Shown: positions 23,346 through 34,215 of the stretch, piece after piece | Position numbering within the stretch: position 1 is the first letter of the stretch | Layout: every line of letters begins with the position of its first letter | Source: Rhynchosporium graminicola | Lineage: Eukaryota; Ascomycota; Leotiomycetes; Helotiales; Ploettnerulaceae | Length of the DNA: 64,000 nucleotides | NCBI GenBank assembly: GCA_900074885.1 | Contig: FJUW01000033.1 | Coordinates: 1,049,127 to 1,113,126 of the forward strand | Direction: 5' to 3' | Translations under genes and position numbers: made by a program | Notes under the pieces: generated by a model | What the model was told of the DNA's origin: nothing | Database searches by the model: none | Seen by the model: the letters and a program-made list of their open reading frames with translations, nothing else

Positions 23346-24202
23346 TCGAAAAGATCAATAATTAGGCAGTAGCTTAGCACGGGTTGAGATGAACTAAGGC
23401 TAATATGCTGGTGGTTTGCGGTACTCTTATACTATAACGTAAGCTAGAAGGCTGCGGAGTAGCTGAACTCCTTTGAAAAGGAGACGTAGGCGCTATATAC
23501 GCTATATAGATATATATACGCTATGCAGGTATATATTACAAGAGTTAATGAGGCCGTGGTACTATATCGGAAGTAGTACTAGAATTAGTACTAAAATTAG
23601 TATTATACAGAGTGTTGGAAAAGGGGGTATATTAGAAATTGGTATGGATATAGCTATACTTAGAACTACTATTACTTGGTGTATACTGTATACTTGGCAT
23701 ATTATACTAAGTGCAGAGTTTTCCGGCCATCTGTCCAGTACTAAGCATCAATACAATTCTATCAGTCATACATAGCTCTCTTACTCTCCTCGAACCCTTA
23801 AAAACAAAAGATAAATAAAGTAAGCTATTATTCTTATATTAAGTGCTAAAAGCCTTGTCTCTCGAAGAAGTAAGTACGTGTTCGATAGTTATAGGCGATA
23901 GATTACTTATATATTTTAGGGTCTTGTATAATAGAAAACTATTATATGATCTAACGAAGTAATCTTCTTAGTAAGTCAAAAATTATCGAAAAAGAGATAT
24001 ATTCGAAATAATTAAAAATGTATTCCTCTAATTATATATAATTCTAAATATATCGAGGAGGCTCTACTCTAGTTTAATTTTTTATAGCAATTAGACATAG
24101 ACTCATGAGCCTTGATTATTTATATCTATAGTATAAGGAAAAAAAGACCTTTTAATAAGTTAATTATCTGAATCGAATACTTCGATTATATATCTGAAGC
24201 TT
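23346..24202. other. Partly RIPed non-coding DNA, possible LTR start near 23614
   Basis: CA/TG content is intermediate. TGTTGGAAAAGGGGG near 23614 resembles the start of a copia LTR and lies downstream of the copia RNase H fragment, but no partner copy was found in the window. No gene is supported. Confidence 0.35.
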
Positions 24203-24479
24203 TGTGACGATAGCTTACCTGAATATCACATGAGGAGAAGGATAGATACCGGGGCCCAAGTTCACAGGCATCACAAGCATCCCGGCATAACTGGTGTCCG
24301 ACTCGGTACAGTATCGGACTAGTACCGGCATATATATATAAGGTGCCTTGCACCCTATATCTCTTCTTTTTCTTCCTCATCTTCTTGTTTCCTTAGTAGT
24401 AGACTATATAAGATCGCTCTTAGCCTCCCTACTTGTTTTATCTTTACTCGTATACCGCCTTGAGTCTTGTGTCGTTATA
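24203..24479 (+). repeat. Solo LTR (277 bp) with 5-bp target-site duplication AGCTT
   Basis: It begins TGTGACGATAGC and ends GTCGTTATA (probably a RIPed CA end). It is flanked by AGCTT at 24198-24202 and 24480-24484. A TATA-like run (TATATATATAAGG) near 24330-24343 is followed by a pyrimidine-rich region, consistent with an LTR promoter and R/U5. It aligns with 5750-6016 and its right half with 28430-28744 and 46297-46516. It keeps many CA/TG dinucleotides, so it has largely escaped RIP. No internal element sequence is attached on either side. Confidence 0.8.
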
Positions 24480-24484
24480 AGCTT

Positions 24485-25532
24485 TCTGGAGCTATTTATA
24501 AAGATCTATAATACTCTGATATTTATGAAGATAGTAATTCAGCTTATAGTTACTGCTCGAAGACAAAGTTATATGCTCGACAGAGAGTAGATTATAGAAT
24601 ATTACTATTTACTTACTCTTCTATCTTTTCTAATATAAATCTAATTAAGAAGTACTAGTAATTAATTAAATAAAAAACTCATCGGCGTCGAAAATAGCTT
24701 AGTACTGAGCTCGAGATACTTATTATAGTTAAGAAGAAGTAGGCTAAGAGTCTATAAGAATAGATAAATAACTTAATTAGAGCTCAACTAGGCTAAGTAT
24801 ATTACTTAGTTAAAAGAAGAGGGTAGTCGATATCTAATTAGTATTACAGTTCACTCTGGAATGAAATCTGGCAATGTAAATTTCCAGGGAGCCACGGACT
24901 TTTGCGCCCCGCTTCGTTAGGGTCATGGATTTAACCCATTGTTAAAAGTAATTAGAGAGGGTCGGGGAGTATGAATATACTGCTAATTCTATTACCCGAG
25001 ATTTGCATCCTACAACTAAGCCTAGCTCTGCTTTATATACTCTTATTCTCCTTGAGGCTATATTCCATCATGAGGCGTCTTATAGAAGCCTGCAAAATTG
25101 AAATATGTGCACTGTTTCTAAATTTGCTTGGAAGCTAGGTGCGGACTACGAGGTCAGTGCTTAGACTTTCACCCACGTTGAATAGCACTTCCCTACGAGA
25201 ATCCCCCGACGAGGTACTGATGAAATACCTCGAATATAGCATAGATGTTTAATTCAATCCGGGTTACATGGTTCAGGTCTCTCTGTACTGTTAGGGCTAT
25301 CGTGAGATTTTGGTATAATAGTCCGCCAGGACGGAGCGAGATTTTAGCTTCCAAGTGGGATATCAACTAGAATTTGACTTTAGGAAAGGAGATATTCGCC
25401 AGGACTGGAAAGTATAATTTATTGCGGAGAACAGACTTCTCACCTCCTCTCTTCTCCAGTCCAGATCATCCCGTCTCTTTTAAGACCATCCTTTTCCATG
25501 CATTTTCTAATCCGTTATCAAGAGGCTTCATA
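24485..25532. other. RIPed-to-unique transition and laccase upstream region
   Basis: From 24485 to about 24850 the DNA is AT-rich and CA/TG-poor. From about 24850 it is unique and normal in composition and should contain the laccase promoter. No other gene, and no regulatory motif I would assert, is visible. Confidence 0.4.
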
Positions 25533-27392
25533 ATGAAGGCTACATTCCTTACCTTGCTTGCCTTTTCGGCTTCTTTAGGAGCGGCGCATCCTCCTGTTGA
25601 ATCTAGGACAAGCTCTCCCAGTTCTTATAAAGCATGCGAGAATACCGCTACCTCTCGACACTGCTGGGGGAACTACTCAATTGATACCGAGTAAGTTCTA
25701 ATATTATTGAATTTACGGTTGAATTCACTGACGATAATCAGCTGGTATGAGACTTTTCCAGAAACTGGAGTGACGAGAGAGTATTGGCTTTCTGTTACTA
25801 ATACTACTATGGCTCTCGACGGTTACAATCGTGAACAAGTCCTTTCTTTTAACGGTAGCGTACCTGGGCCATTGATTTGGGGTGACTGGGGTGACAGTAT
25901 AATCATCCGTAAGTTAATAATCTTCCTTGCCCGCAATTCTTTTCGATGTCAACTAATATCTTAACCTTTAGATGTGACCAATAATATGAAGGATAATGGT
26001 ACAGCTATCCATTGGCACGGAATGCGACAGCTCGGAACCGGCGAGTACGATGGAGTCCCGGGAGTGACTCAGTGCCCGATCGCACCCGGAGAAACCTATA
26101 CGTACAAATTCAATGCGACCCAATACGGCTCAACCTGGTACCACTCTCACTCTATCACTCAATACTCAGACGGACTTCAGGGACCTTTAATTATTAATGG
26201 CCCTGCTACGGCCGACTACGATGAAGATCTGGGAATGCTCCACTTACTAGACTGGTCCCATACACCGATTTCCGCGCTTTGGACTACCGCAAGGATTCTA
26301 CGACCACCAGCTTTATCTGGTGGGCTTATCAACGGAACTAATACCTTCAACTGTACAGGTTCAACCGATGTTAACTGCGTCGGTGGAGGCAAGAAGTGGG
26401 AGACTGTATTCGAGGCTGGTAAAAAGTACAGAATTAGACTTCTTAACAGCGCGACTAATGGACATTTCCAATTCTCTATCGACGGCCATTCTCTTACAGT
26501 AATTGGAATGGATCTGGTCCCTATAGTCCCTTATAAGGCTGATAGTATTGAGGTCAGCATGGGACAGCGCTATGACATTATTGTCGAAGCTAATGCTACC
26601 CCTAACGATTACTGGCTTCGCGCAGGCTGGAAAACACGTTGTGCTATCAATTCGAACCCACAAGACATAACCGGTATCGTCCGCTACTCTTCACACAGCT
26701 CCTCCGACCCTACTAGCACTAGCACTGTCAACATCTCAGCAACAAACTGCGGCGACGAGCCTCTTGAGAACCTCGTCCCACATCTCCCCGTAAACGTCGG
26801 TAGTTTCAGCTCCTCAGGTGTCGTCCAGGAGAATATCTCTTTTGTTGCCGGTAACGTCTTCACTTGGACGCTGAATAATAGTTCTCTCCTTATCGACTGG
26901 GAGAACCCAACATTACTACGGATACTTGACGGCGAGAGTATCTTCCCTACTGAGTACAATGTTGTGCCTATTGAGATCACCGCCGCCGATCCGATTTGGG
27001 CAATCATTATCATTCAAGATGTGGCTAATATTGTGGCCGGTCATCCTTTCCATTTCCACGGACATGACTTTATAGTCATCGGACAAGACGTCGGCATATT
27101 TGACGTGAAAACTAGTAAGGTCAACCTTATTAACGCACCTCGACGCGATGTTGCTACAGTGCCACGTAGCGGATACCTAGCTATAGCTTTCAAAAAGGAC
27201 AACCCCGGATCGTGGTTGATGCACTGTCATATTGCGTGGCACGCATCTCAAGGATTCGCATTACAGGTGGTCGAGAGCGAGTCGAGAATCTCGGCTGCTA
27301 TCGCTGACAAGAGAATCTTGACTGATACTTGTGCGGCTTGGAATAAGTATAGTGCCCACGCGCCATGGCCGATGGACGATTCGGGGATATAG
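25533..27392 (+). CDS. Laccase (multicopper oxidase), three exons
   Basis: Exons 25533-25690, 25742-25908 and 25972-27392 (introns 51 and 63 nt, GTAAGT donors) encode 581 residues. The enzyme oxidises phenolics or aryl amines while reducing O2 to water and is secreted: the N-terminus MKATFLTLLAFSASLGAAH is a signal peptide. All four copper motifs are intact: AIHWHGMRQ (His122, His124), WYHSHSITQYSDG (His166, His168), HPFHFHGHDF (His466, His469, His471) and HCHIAWHASQGFAL (His526, Cys527, His528, His532). The residue 10 after Cys527 is Phe537, the axial position beside the type 1 copper. The chain ends DDSGI, matching the C-terminal plug DSG(L/I/V) of ascomycete laccases. Splicing restores a Trp-Tyr pair and GDSIIIHVTNN, as the family requires. 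I see no stop or frameshift. An alternative ATG further upstream (25374) would put a long tail before the signal peptide and was not chosen. Confidence 0.93.
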
Positions 27393-28429
27393 AGAGTTTC
27401 TTCTCACTGAGGAGTTCGAGATAAAGATGCCGTACTTGATATAATCTTCTGATGATGATGAGTTTCATTTGTTGCGGCGGGGCTTAATGTAAACAGTTGA
27501 GAGTTGAAGAATCAGGTTGAAGTACAGCACATTCAGGGTGGTTGAACTTTCAATAAAACCTATTATAATATCCACAGCACAGGCTATATCTACGAAATTT
27601 CTTTCTCCTTCATGATCGAGTAATTATATACGATACAGTGCTTCTCTGCTTTTGCTTCACAAGAAGTTGCTTCAACGACTTCCTACCTCGTTCTCACCCT
27701 TCGGGTCTCCATCTAATAGCAAGTGCTAATTTCATAAGGCTCATGTTATCGATATCCTCGGTACCCTTTGGGTCTTTAAACTCGAGGGTGAACGAGATTA
27801 ATCGTAGTTCGGCCATGATACTTAGTATGTTCGTGTTAATAATAGTCCATATTAGTCCCTGCATTCGTTCTTCTTATCACTAATTATACGATAATACGAA
27901 GAGATTAGTACATATAACTATGGATTATCACAAATAGTATGGGACTAGCTTCCCAGTATGCTCACGAAAAGTTTGATTCAAGTGCAGGTCTTAAGGCATA
28001 TCGACCTAGCACTTCGTCATATGGGCCTGATCTAGACTTAGCCCTTAGTAATTTTACGATAGAACTTTATCTATAACTAAGTATTATCGCGAACTTATAC
28101 TTATTATCGATCTAAGTAGCTTCGAAACTTTAGAATTAATTAATTAACTTAAAACTCTATCTCTTATATTTCTAATACTATTATATAATACTACTTAAAG
28201 ACTTAAGCTAATACTAATTATAACTATATTAGATATAAGCTAACTTAGCTAACTCTTTAAGGAATAAATACTTATATTAAGTAAAGATACTTTTCTATAT
28301 TTTATTAGATCTAATATAGCGATCTTAAAGACTTTTACTATCTATACTCTTAAATATCTAATAACCTTAAGAGTAAAGATATTATTAGTAAGTTCAACTA
28401 AGGTCGATAGTTTTTAGTAAGCTTATTAT
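27393..28429. other. Laccase 3' flank followed by RIPed DNA
   Basis: 27393 to about 28000 is unique DNA with normal CA/TG content and no convincing gene. From about 28010 to 28429 the sequence is AT-rich, CA/TG-poor and unrecognised. Confidence 0.4.
27552..27557 (+). other. AATAAA-like polyadenylation element
   Basis: The hexamer AATAAA lies 160 nt after the laccase stop codon, within a plausible 3' UTR. Fungal poly(A) signals are loose, so this is only suggestive. Confidence 0.3.
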
Positions 28430-28744
28430 TATAACGATATAAGACTTCAGGCGGTATACGAGCAGGGATAAAATAAAGAGGGAGGCTAAGAGCGATCTTA
28501 TATAATCTACTACTAAGAAAATAAGAACATAGGGAGAGGAGAAGAAGAGAAGTAGAGTATAAGACCCCTTTTATATATACGCTAGTACTAGTCTAATATT
28601 ATACTGAATCGGCTGCTAATATAACGGGGTTAAGGTTAGGCTCATACTAACTACGCCATCTGAACTAAAAGATCACAATATTCAGCGCACGCTGAACACG
28701 CCTAATACCGTATATATACAACCGACTATCACGTGCCTATTACA
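28430..28744 (-). repeat. LTR (315 bp), minus orientation
   Basis: On the minus strand it starts TGTAATAGGCACGTGATAG and ends ATATCGTTATA. Its second half (TATATATAAAAGGGG, then TTAGTAGTAGATTATATAAG, then a CTCGTATACCGCC-like block) matches the LTRs at 5750-6016 and 24203-24479. Its first 124 bp recur alone at 29222-29345 and 29690-29813. The flanks (ATTAT on the left, GCTAA on the right) are not a clear duplication. Confidence 0.65.
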
Positions 28745-29221
28745 GCTAACTATACTAGAGTGCTTAGAAACCCGGGTCCCGGTTCTTATTATTCTACTTA
28801 TATAACCTTCAAGTAAGCTATTATTATATTACTCTCCTCTTAAGAAGAGTTTACTCTTAAGCTCGGAAAACTTTTACTTAGCGTTAGAGACTAGTCTTTA
28901 TTATAAGTATTTTTATTAAAGTTCGCGTAATAGATATTAGCGATTCTTTAATAATAATATTTTCTTTGATAGTAACTAACTAGTTATATGATAATAATAG
29001 CACTATACTAGTCGTAGCTTCTAAATCGGGCGATAAGATATATTTACTTTATCTATTTGCGGAAAGAGGCGAGTTTAAGTAAGGCGTGAGAAGTATAAAG
29101 GAAAGGGTTTATTAATATTAGAGCCCTTTCCTTCTTATCCACGATAACTACTCAAGTTATAAGTAGCCTTAGTCTCTAGCTTATAATATAGTTTACTTAA
29201 GGAGTTAACTTACTAACTATT
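28745..29221. other. RIPed DNA between LTR modules
   Basis: CA/TG-poor sequence with no intact frame or protein motif that I recognise. It probably belongs to the element whose terminal modules flank it. Confidence 0.3.
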
Positions 29222-29345
29222 TGTAATAGACACGTGATAGTCGGTTGTATATATACGATATTAGGCGTGTTTAGCGTGCGCTGAATATTATGATCTTTTA
29301 GTCCAGATAGCGTAGTTAGTATAAGCCTAACCTTAACCCTATTAT
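29222..29345 (+). repeat. 124-bp LTR 5' module, copy B
   Basis: It is about 95% identical to the first 124 bp (minus strand) of the LTR at 28430-28744, including CACGTGATAGTCGGTTGTAT and AGCGTGCGCTGAATATT. The downstream half of the LTR is missing. Confidence 0.7.
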
Positions 29346-29689
29346 AGAATATTCAGCGCAACCGGTCTTCTAGTAGAGTACCTCTGAGCACGGGGCGTGT
29401 AGCGCATATAGCGCGTGGCGCATATAGCGTAGAGTCAGCCTAGCGTAAAGCGTAGAGCCTAGTATACTATATTATAGCCTGCGGGTACCTCTAAGCACTA
29501 AGACGCACGTGACATATTTAAACTACTTACGTTAAGCTAATAAGAGATAATATTATCGACTTCGAGATCGCTCGTATTAGTAAAGACGTTATAACTCTTA
29601 GGAGTTTAACGTAGTATATTAGCCGGGCGAGTTACGATAATTCTCTAGCCTAAGGCGCTCGAGGACGAGCTTACTAAGAGGGGAGATAT
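29346..29689 (+). other. Interior between the two 124-bp modules
   Basis: It contains a short GC-rich stretch with repeated GCGCATATAGCG near 29400-29440, unusual in this AT-rich surrounding. The right end reads CTCGAGGACGAGC followed by a purine-rich tract AAGAGGGGAGATA directly before module C, like the 3' end of a gypsy interior and its polypurine tract. This suggests a heavily deleted plus-strand element. Confidence 0.4.
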
Positions 29690-29813
29690 TATAATAGGCA
29701 CGTGATAGTCGGTTGTATATATATAGTATTAGGCGTGTTCAGCGTGCGCTGAATATTATGATCTTTTAGTCCAGATAGCGTAGTTAGTATGAGCCTAACC
29801 TTAACCCCGTTAT
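29690..29813 (+). repeat. 124-bp LTR 5' module, copy C
   Basis: Direct repeat of 29222-29345 and inverted relative to 28621-28744. It is preceded by a purine-rich tract as a 3' LTR would be. The remainder of the LTR is not recognisable on its right. Confidence 0.7.
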
Positions 29814-31040
29814 ACTATTATAGTAATACTACTATAATCTTATATATTAATCCATCTTAAAATAAACAAATAATCATATCGCTAGTAAGTTCTACTCCGT
29901 CTTTAGAATTAGAAATAGTAATAAGATGAGGTATAGAGGTCTAAAAGAGTAGTAACGCTAATACTTATAGTACCTCTATTAGTTCTAGCTAGTACGCTTT
30001 CAGTAGCGTCTCATATATGTTACCTGCGCTATATTCGCGCCTTCCTTAAGCTAAAGTACAGTAATACGCTAGTTATAGAACTTCTATATATATCTAATAA
30101 GCTTAACTCTAAGCTTTACTAGTATTATTCTATATTAAAGAGTAATTATAAGTATATAAGTTAGTTAAGAATAAGCGTAATTATCTCTATTAACATATTA
30201 TAATTACTTAACTATATCGATATAAAGTATATTATTCGATCTAATTTACTCCTTAGAAGTAGCGATAATAAATCAGAGGCGAATCGAGATAGTATTATAG
30301 CTACTTATAAAGCTATTGATCGAATTTATCGCTTTACGAAATCTGCTACTTCTATAATCGCGTTAGAGATTACTACTATATAGTTAGCGGAGACTTAAGC
30401 TTTAAATTAGGCTATAGAGAAGCTTTAAAAGAAAGTAGAGTTCTTTAAGGCTATAAGTTTAATATCCTATGAACCCTATGTACTAGTCTAATACTAATAC
30501 GATATAGGATCTAGAAGTATTAGTAAATAGTTTAATACGAGCTATAGATATAGTATAGATAATATTAAAGTAATTAAAGAAGTTAAATACTATTATATAG
30601 GAGTTTACGAAAAAGGCCATATTTAAAGTAATAATATCTAAAGTAATAGAAAAGAGAACCTTGCCTTTAGGTTCAGAGATAGTGTTATATCTAGAGACTC
30701 TCGGACTATCTCTAAAGAAGAAAGCTTATAGGATTAGCTACTATACTAGAACTGCGGTAAAAGTAGCGTTAGTAATAGTAAGTAGTAAGGAGTTAGATAA
30801 AGTAGTTCTAGTTCCGGAGATTCTAGATCTACTAAGAGCTTCGGAAGCCTTAGGAGAGAATATTAGTAAAAGGGAGGTCTTTATAGATATATACAAGTTT
30901 AGATATAATAGTATTATAAGATAGAATCAAAGAAGTATTCTCTATAAATAAATTTATATTAATATTTATAACTACTTATTATCTTCTAGATAGCTATAGT
31001 TATCTATTCTATTTTCTTATACTTTAATATATTAATCTAA
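29814..31040 (+). other. RIPed block, unknown coding remnant
   Basis: Plus-strand frames in 30.2-30.95 kb are unusually rich in charged helix-forming residues, and an 87-residue open frame (30661-30924) survives. It matches no family that I recognise. It may be the remnant of a gag-like or other transposon protein; composition is RIPed throughout. Confidence 0.3.
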
Positions 31041-31770
31041 TTTATATAGAGGTCTAGTTTACTTAGGTTAGTAATATAGAAGTCTCTAAGCTTATATAGA
31101 GTATCTATTAGATTAGAAGCGTTATACTAAGTTAGGTCTAAGTCGTAGCTTAACTAGCTAACTTAATACTTCAGCTTATCTTATAAGAGTTATATAGTAA
31201 GTATACCTTATAGCTTTTATTCTTCTTAACTTATAATTATCTTCAGAGGTAGATTTAGCAGCTTTTAATTTAGTAAGAGATCGTTCGGGTATTTAAAGAG
31301 TAACTCCGGAGCGAATATATTATATATTAAAGACCTAAGGAGTAAGCCTATCTTATAAGAGTATCTGATCTTAGCTAGAACTTAGTATAATCTAGCTTAG
31401 AAGCCAGATAGCTTTTTACTTAGCTAGTAGTTCTTAAGGTTTCTTATAAAGAGAAATACTTTATCTCTAACTTCCTAAGTAATACTATATTATTTCGGGT
31501 TAGTTATAGCGCTTATTCTTTACTAAGTGGCTAGTATATCAGCTTTTATAAACTCGATAGCGGATTTAGTATATTTAGCTAAAGATTTAGTATTAGTATA
31601 ATTAAGCTTCTTCTGCGGTATCGATATAGTAAGTTACTTCTAATCCTAGCTATTCCGATAGAATCGTATAATAAGATTACTAAAGTATAATCAGTCTATT
31701 ATTATTAGTAGTTCGCCCTAGTTACTCTAGTAATAATTAATAAAAGGTCTAAGATATTAATCGATATACT
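31040..31770 (-). pseudogene. Gypsy integrase remnant, minus strand
   Basis: The minus frame reads KSAIEFIKADILAT, then VRDKVFLFIRNLK, QLSKKLSGF, YSYKIGLL and IYNIFAPELL, with several stops between. These match the distal integrase/GPY-F segment of Ty3/gypsy (usual forms VGDKVWLxxRNI, PSRKLDxKxxGPF, HNVFHVSLL). Confidence 0.55.
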
Positions 31771-31992
31771 AGTTCTAATTTCTATTTATTTATTAGTTTC
31801 CTAATAGAAGGAAGTAGAGAGCTTAATCTTAACTCTATTTAATCTTAACTCTAATTATATAGTAAAACTCTGATTAGAATGATAAAATAAACTAAGCTCC
31901 TCGATCGAATATAATCGACTTAAGAGTATACTCGAAATAGTATATCTATTAGATAAATAATATAGCTATTCTATAGGTATCGATATTATAGT

Positions 31993-32215
31993 TATGAAAA
32001 TGAAGGTGGAAATCGACTAAAGGTCAGAATAGTACGTGATCAATTGAACTGCTTTACTTGCTTAGAGAGAGCTAACTACAGGAGAGATTCTAGCTACTTA
32101 TATAGCTATTTGAGCTCTTTAGAATATTATATACTACGTAGTACAGAACTCTATAAAAGAGGACACGTATATTATAGAATCGAACTACGTAAGAAGAAAC
32201 CTATAGAAGTACGAA
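31993..32215. repeat. ~220-bp repeat shared with 61.8-62.0 kb
   Basis: Nearly colinear with 61797-62017, sharing TGAAGGTGGAAATCG, CTAACTACAGGAGAGATTCT and AGCTACTTATATAGCTAT. It retains CA/TG. The other copy is contiguous with the copia LTR at the right of the window, so this may be a truncated copy of that LTR. Confidence 0.7.
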
Positions 32216-32739
32216 ATCTATTAAATTTAAGATACTCTTAGATTCTTATAAGTTATACTAAAATCTCTATATAAGTAGTAATCTATATAAGCTAGTACTC
32301 AGGTCTCTTATAAAAGATTTTTAAGCTTATAGGACTTGTATTAGTATTATTAGTAGATACTAAGTATAATATAATTTATAAAGATAAGATAATCTTATCT
32401 TCTAAAGATAGATTAAAGTAATTATTTTTAAAGAAAAATAAAAAGTGAGATTAAATAATTAATATATATATACTAAAGATATAACCTTAATTGGGCTTCA
32501 CTTTTATATATAATAAGTAACTTCTCTAGATAATATAAAGCTTATAATATATAGCTCCCTACTAAGATATAGAAGTAAAATAAGCTCTTTAGATAAAAAG
32601 ATCGACTTATAATAATCTATAATTATATAAAGAAAAAGTAAATAGATAGAAGTATTTAAGATATCTGTATTTTCCCTAGAGAGTAAGATTCCCCGGGGAG
32701 TAGAGTTACTAGCTGTATAATACCATATCAGCTATACGA
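32216..32739. other. RIPed DNA without recognisable content
   Basis: AT-rich, CA/TG-poor sequence between a repeat copy and the foldback repeat. I see no gene or motif. Confidence 0.3.
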
Positions 32740-33150
32740 TTTATCTATAATCTGTAACTTTAAAGTTTATTTATATAATCTATAACTTTTATTTCTATCT
32801 ATATAGTCTATAGCTTATCTGCGCGATCTATGGCTATTTTCTAGCTTATCTATATCTTTTATTAATTTTGAAGCTAAATATATTACATATAATAACTTAG
32901 AACTTTCATAAGTCTTTTATTATCTAATACTAAAAATTGAAAAAATTGAAAATTGAAAATAGTATAAAATTCTGAATAAAGGCTAGCTTTCTATTTAAGT
33001 ATATCCTTAAGCGAGTATTATAGTAATTATCAAGAGATGTTTTCAAGCTGTAGATCATATAGATAAGTAAAAAAGCTATAGATTCTATAGATAAGGAAAA
33101 GTTACAGATTACGCAGATAAACTTTAAAGTTATAGATCGCATAGACTGCG
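32740..33150. repeat. Foldback (inverted) repeat with internal ~30-bp units
   Basis: An arm at about 32740-32845 is the inverted complement of about 33042-33150, with shared blocks such as AACTTTAAAGTTTAT / ATAAACTTTAAAGTTA and (G)ATCTATGGC / GCTGTAGATC. Each arm is built of repeated ATCTATAACTTT / TCTATAGCTTATC units. About 200 bp of AT-rich DNA separates the arms. A DNA-transposon relic or a hairpin element are both possible. Confidence 0.6.
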
Positions 33151-33189
33151 CAGATTCCTTATAAGAAGAGTATAACGTACGATCGAACG

Positions 33190-33548
33190 TGGTATTCGTT
33201 CGAGAGTACGAAGGTAAATTAATTAGATAAGTAGAGATATTATCACTAGATTAAGTCTGATAATCTTTATAAGTTACTAAGTATAAGTTAAGATATTATA
33301 TTTAAGTTAAGTACGAAGCTTCTATCTAATAAGTAGATATACTAGTTTATATAGAACGTTTATTCTATTGAATTAGTTAAATTATCTGAATTATTATAGA
33401 GTCTATAAGCTATAAGCTGATTTACTATATAACTTTCTATTATATAAGTTATAGCTTCTCTATATAGTATAAGGCTTACTCTAATCTGAGCTAGTCTATC
33501 TGCTAAGCCTTAGGGCTATATTACTTATTCTAGCTAAGAGTCGTAATA
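33190..33548 (-). repeat. 3' LTR of the outer gypsy element
   Basis: Pairs with 45286-45644, starting TGGTATTCGTTCGAGAG on the plus strand and ending AGAGTCGTAATA. It is the more heavily RIPed of the two. Confidence 0.85.
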
Positions 33549-33639
33549 CTATCTCTCTTCTAGCTTAATATATCTTATACTTTCTAGTTTAGATATAAGA
33601 TTAAGAAATATTATTCTCTTATAACTATTATCTTCCTTT

Positions 33640-34215
33640 TCTATTATATTACTCTCTTACTATAAATATACTAAAGAAAATCAATAGAACTTCTTTTCTT
33701 ATATCTTTCGCTATAGCTTTAAAATACTATCTTATTCTTATTATAATAAGGATTCTTATAGAGTCTATATTATATTCTCTGATTCTGATCGTTATACTAA
33801 ATATATCCGCGCTAAGGGAAATACGAAATATAATATATAAGGTCCTTTAAAGAGTAAATAGCGTAAGTTAGAGTAGACTGAGGCGGAACTCGCTCTAGTA
33901 TATAATAAGGCTTAGCGGGACTAATAGAAGCTAATCGAGCGCTTATCTACTTAGTAAGCTAAGATTTCTCGAATAAATAAATAAAAGGAATTCTTTTATA
34001 TAAAAGCAGCTGAAATACTATATCGTAGTCTCTATTCGTTAGATAAGTTAGAGGCTATTAAGGAGAAAGAGCGTATAGTAAAGGAGTAAGTAGAAGCTAT
34101 ATCCTTACTAAGTATTAATATTAGCTTTCTAGATCTTACTCTTATTAAGTAGTTAAATAACTTCGATCCCTCTGATCTTATATAGACTACTTTAAGCTTT
34201 AGTAATAATCTTTCC
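33640..34215 (+). pseudogene. Antisense accessory ORF remnant (coiled-coil protein) inside the outer gypsy element
   Basis: On the plus strand, opposite to pol, a broken frame reads SDSDRYTKYIRAKGNTKYNI, then GPLKSK, KLE-stop-TEAELALVYNKA, QQAKISRINKQKEFFYIKAA, EILYRSLYSLDKLEAIKEKE. The pattern is a short N-terminal block that may have held Cys residues (now Tyr, as RIP of TGC/TGT would give) followed by a long charged coiled coil. It resembles hypothetical proteins often seen in fungal retroelements. It lies between integrase and the 3' LTR of the host element. The function is unknown. Confidence 0.5.

Noticed and set aside
23473..23775. 100-codon open frame with Arg- and Ile/Tyr-rich sequence
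   Set aside because: Low-complexity translation of AT-rich DNA, no motif, no introns or conserved pattern; the sequence resembles part of an LTR.
24186..24590. Open frames of 64 and 80 codons on the two strands
   Set aside because: They lie on the solo LTR, whose ends and duplication explain the sequence.
25374..25694. Longer first exon of the laccase starting at 25374
   Set aside because: It would place about 53 extra residues before an obvious signal peptide; the Met at 25533 begins the signal peptide directly.
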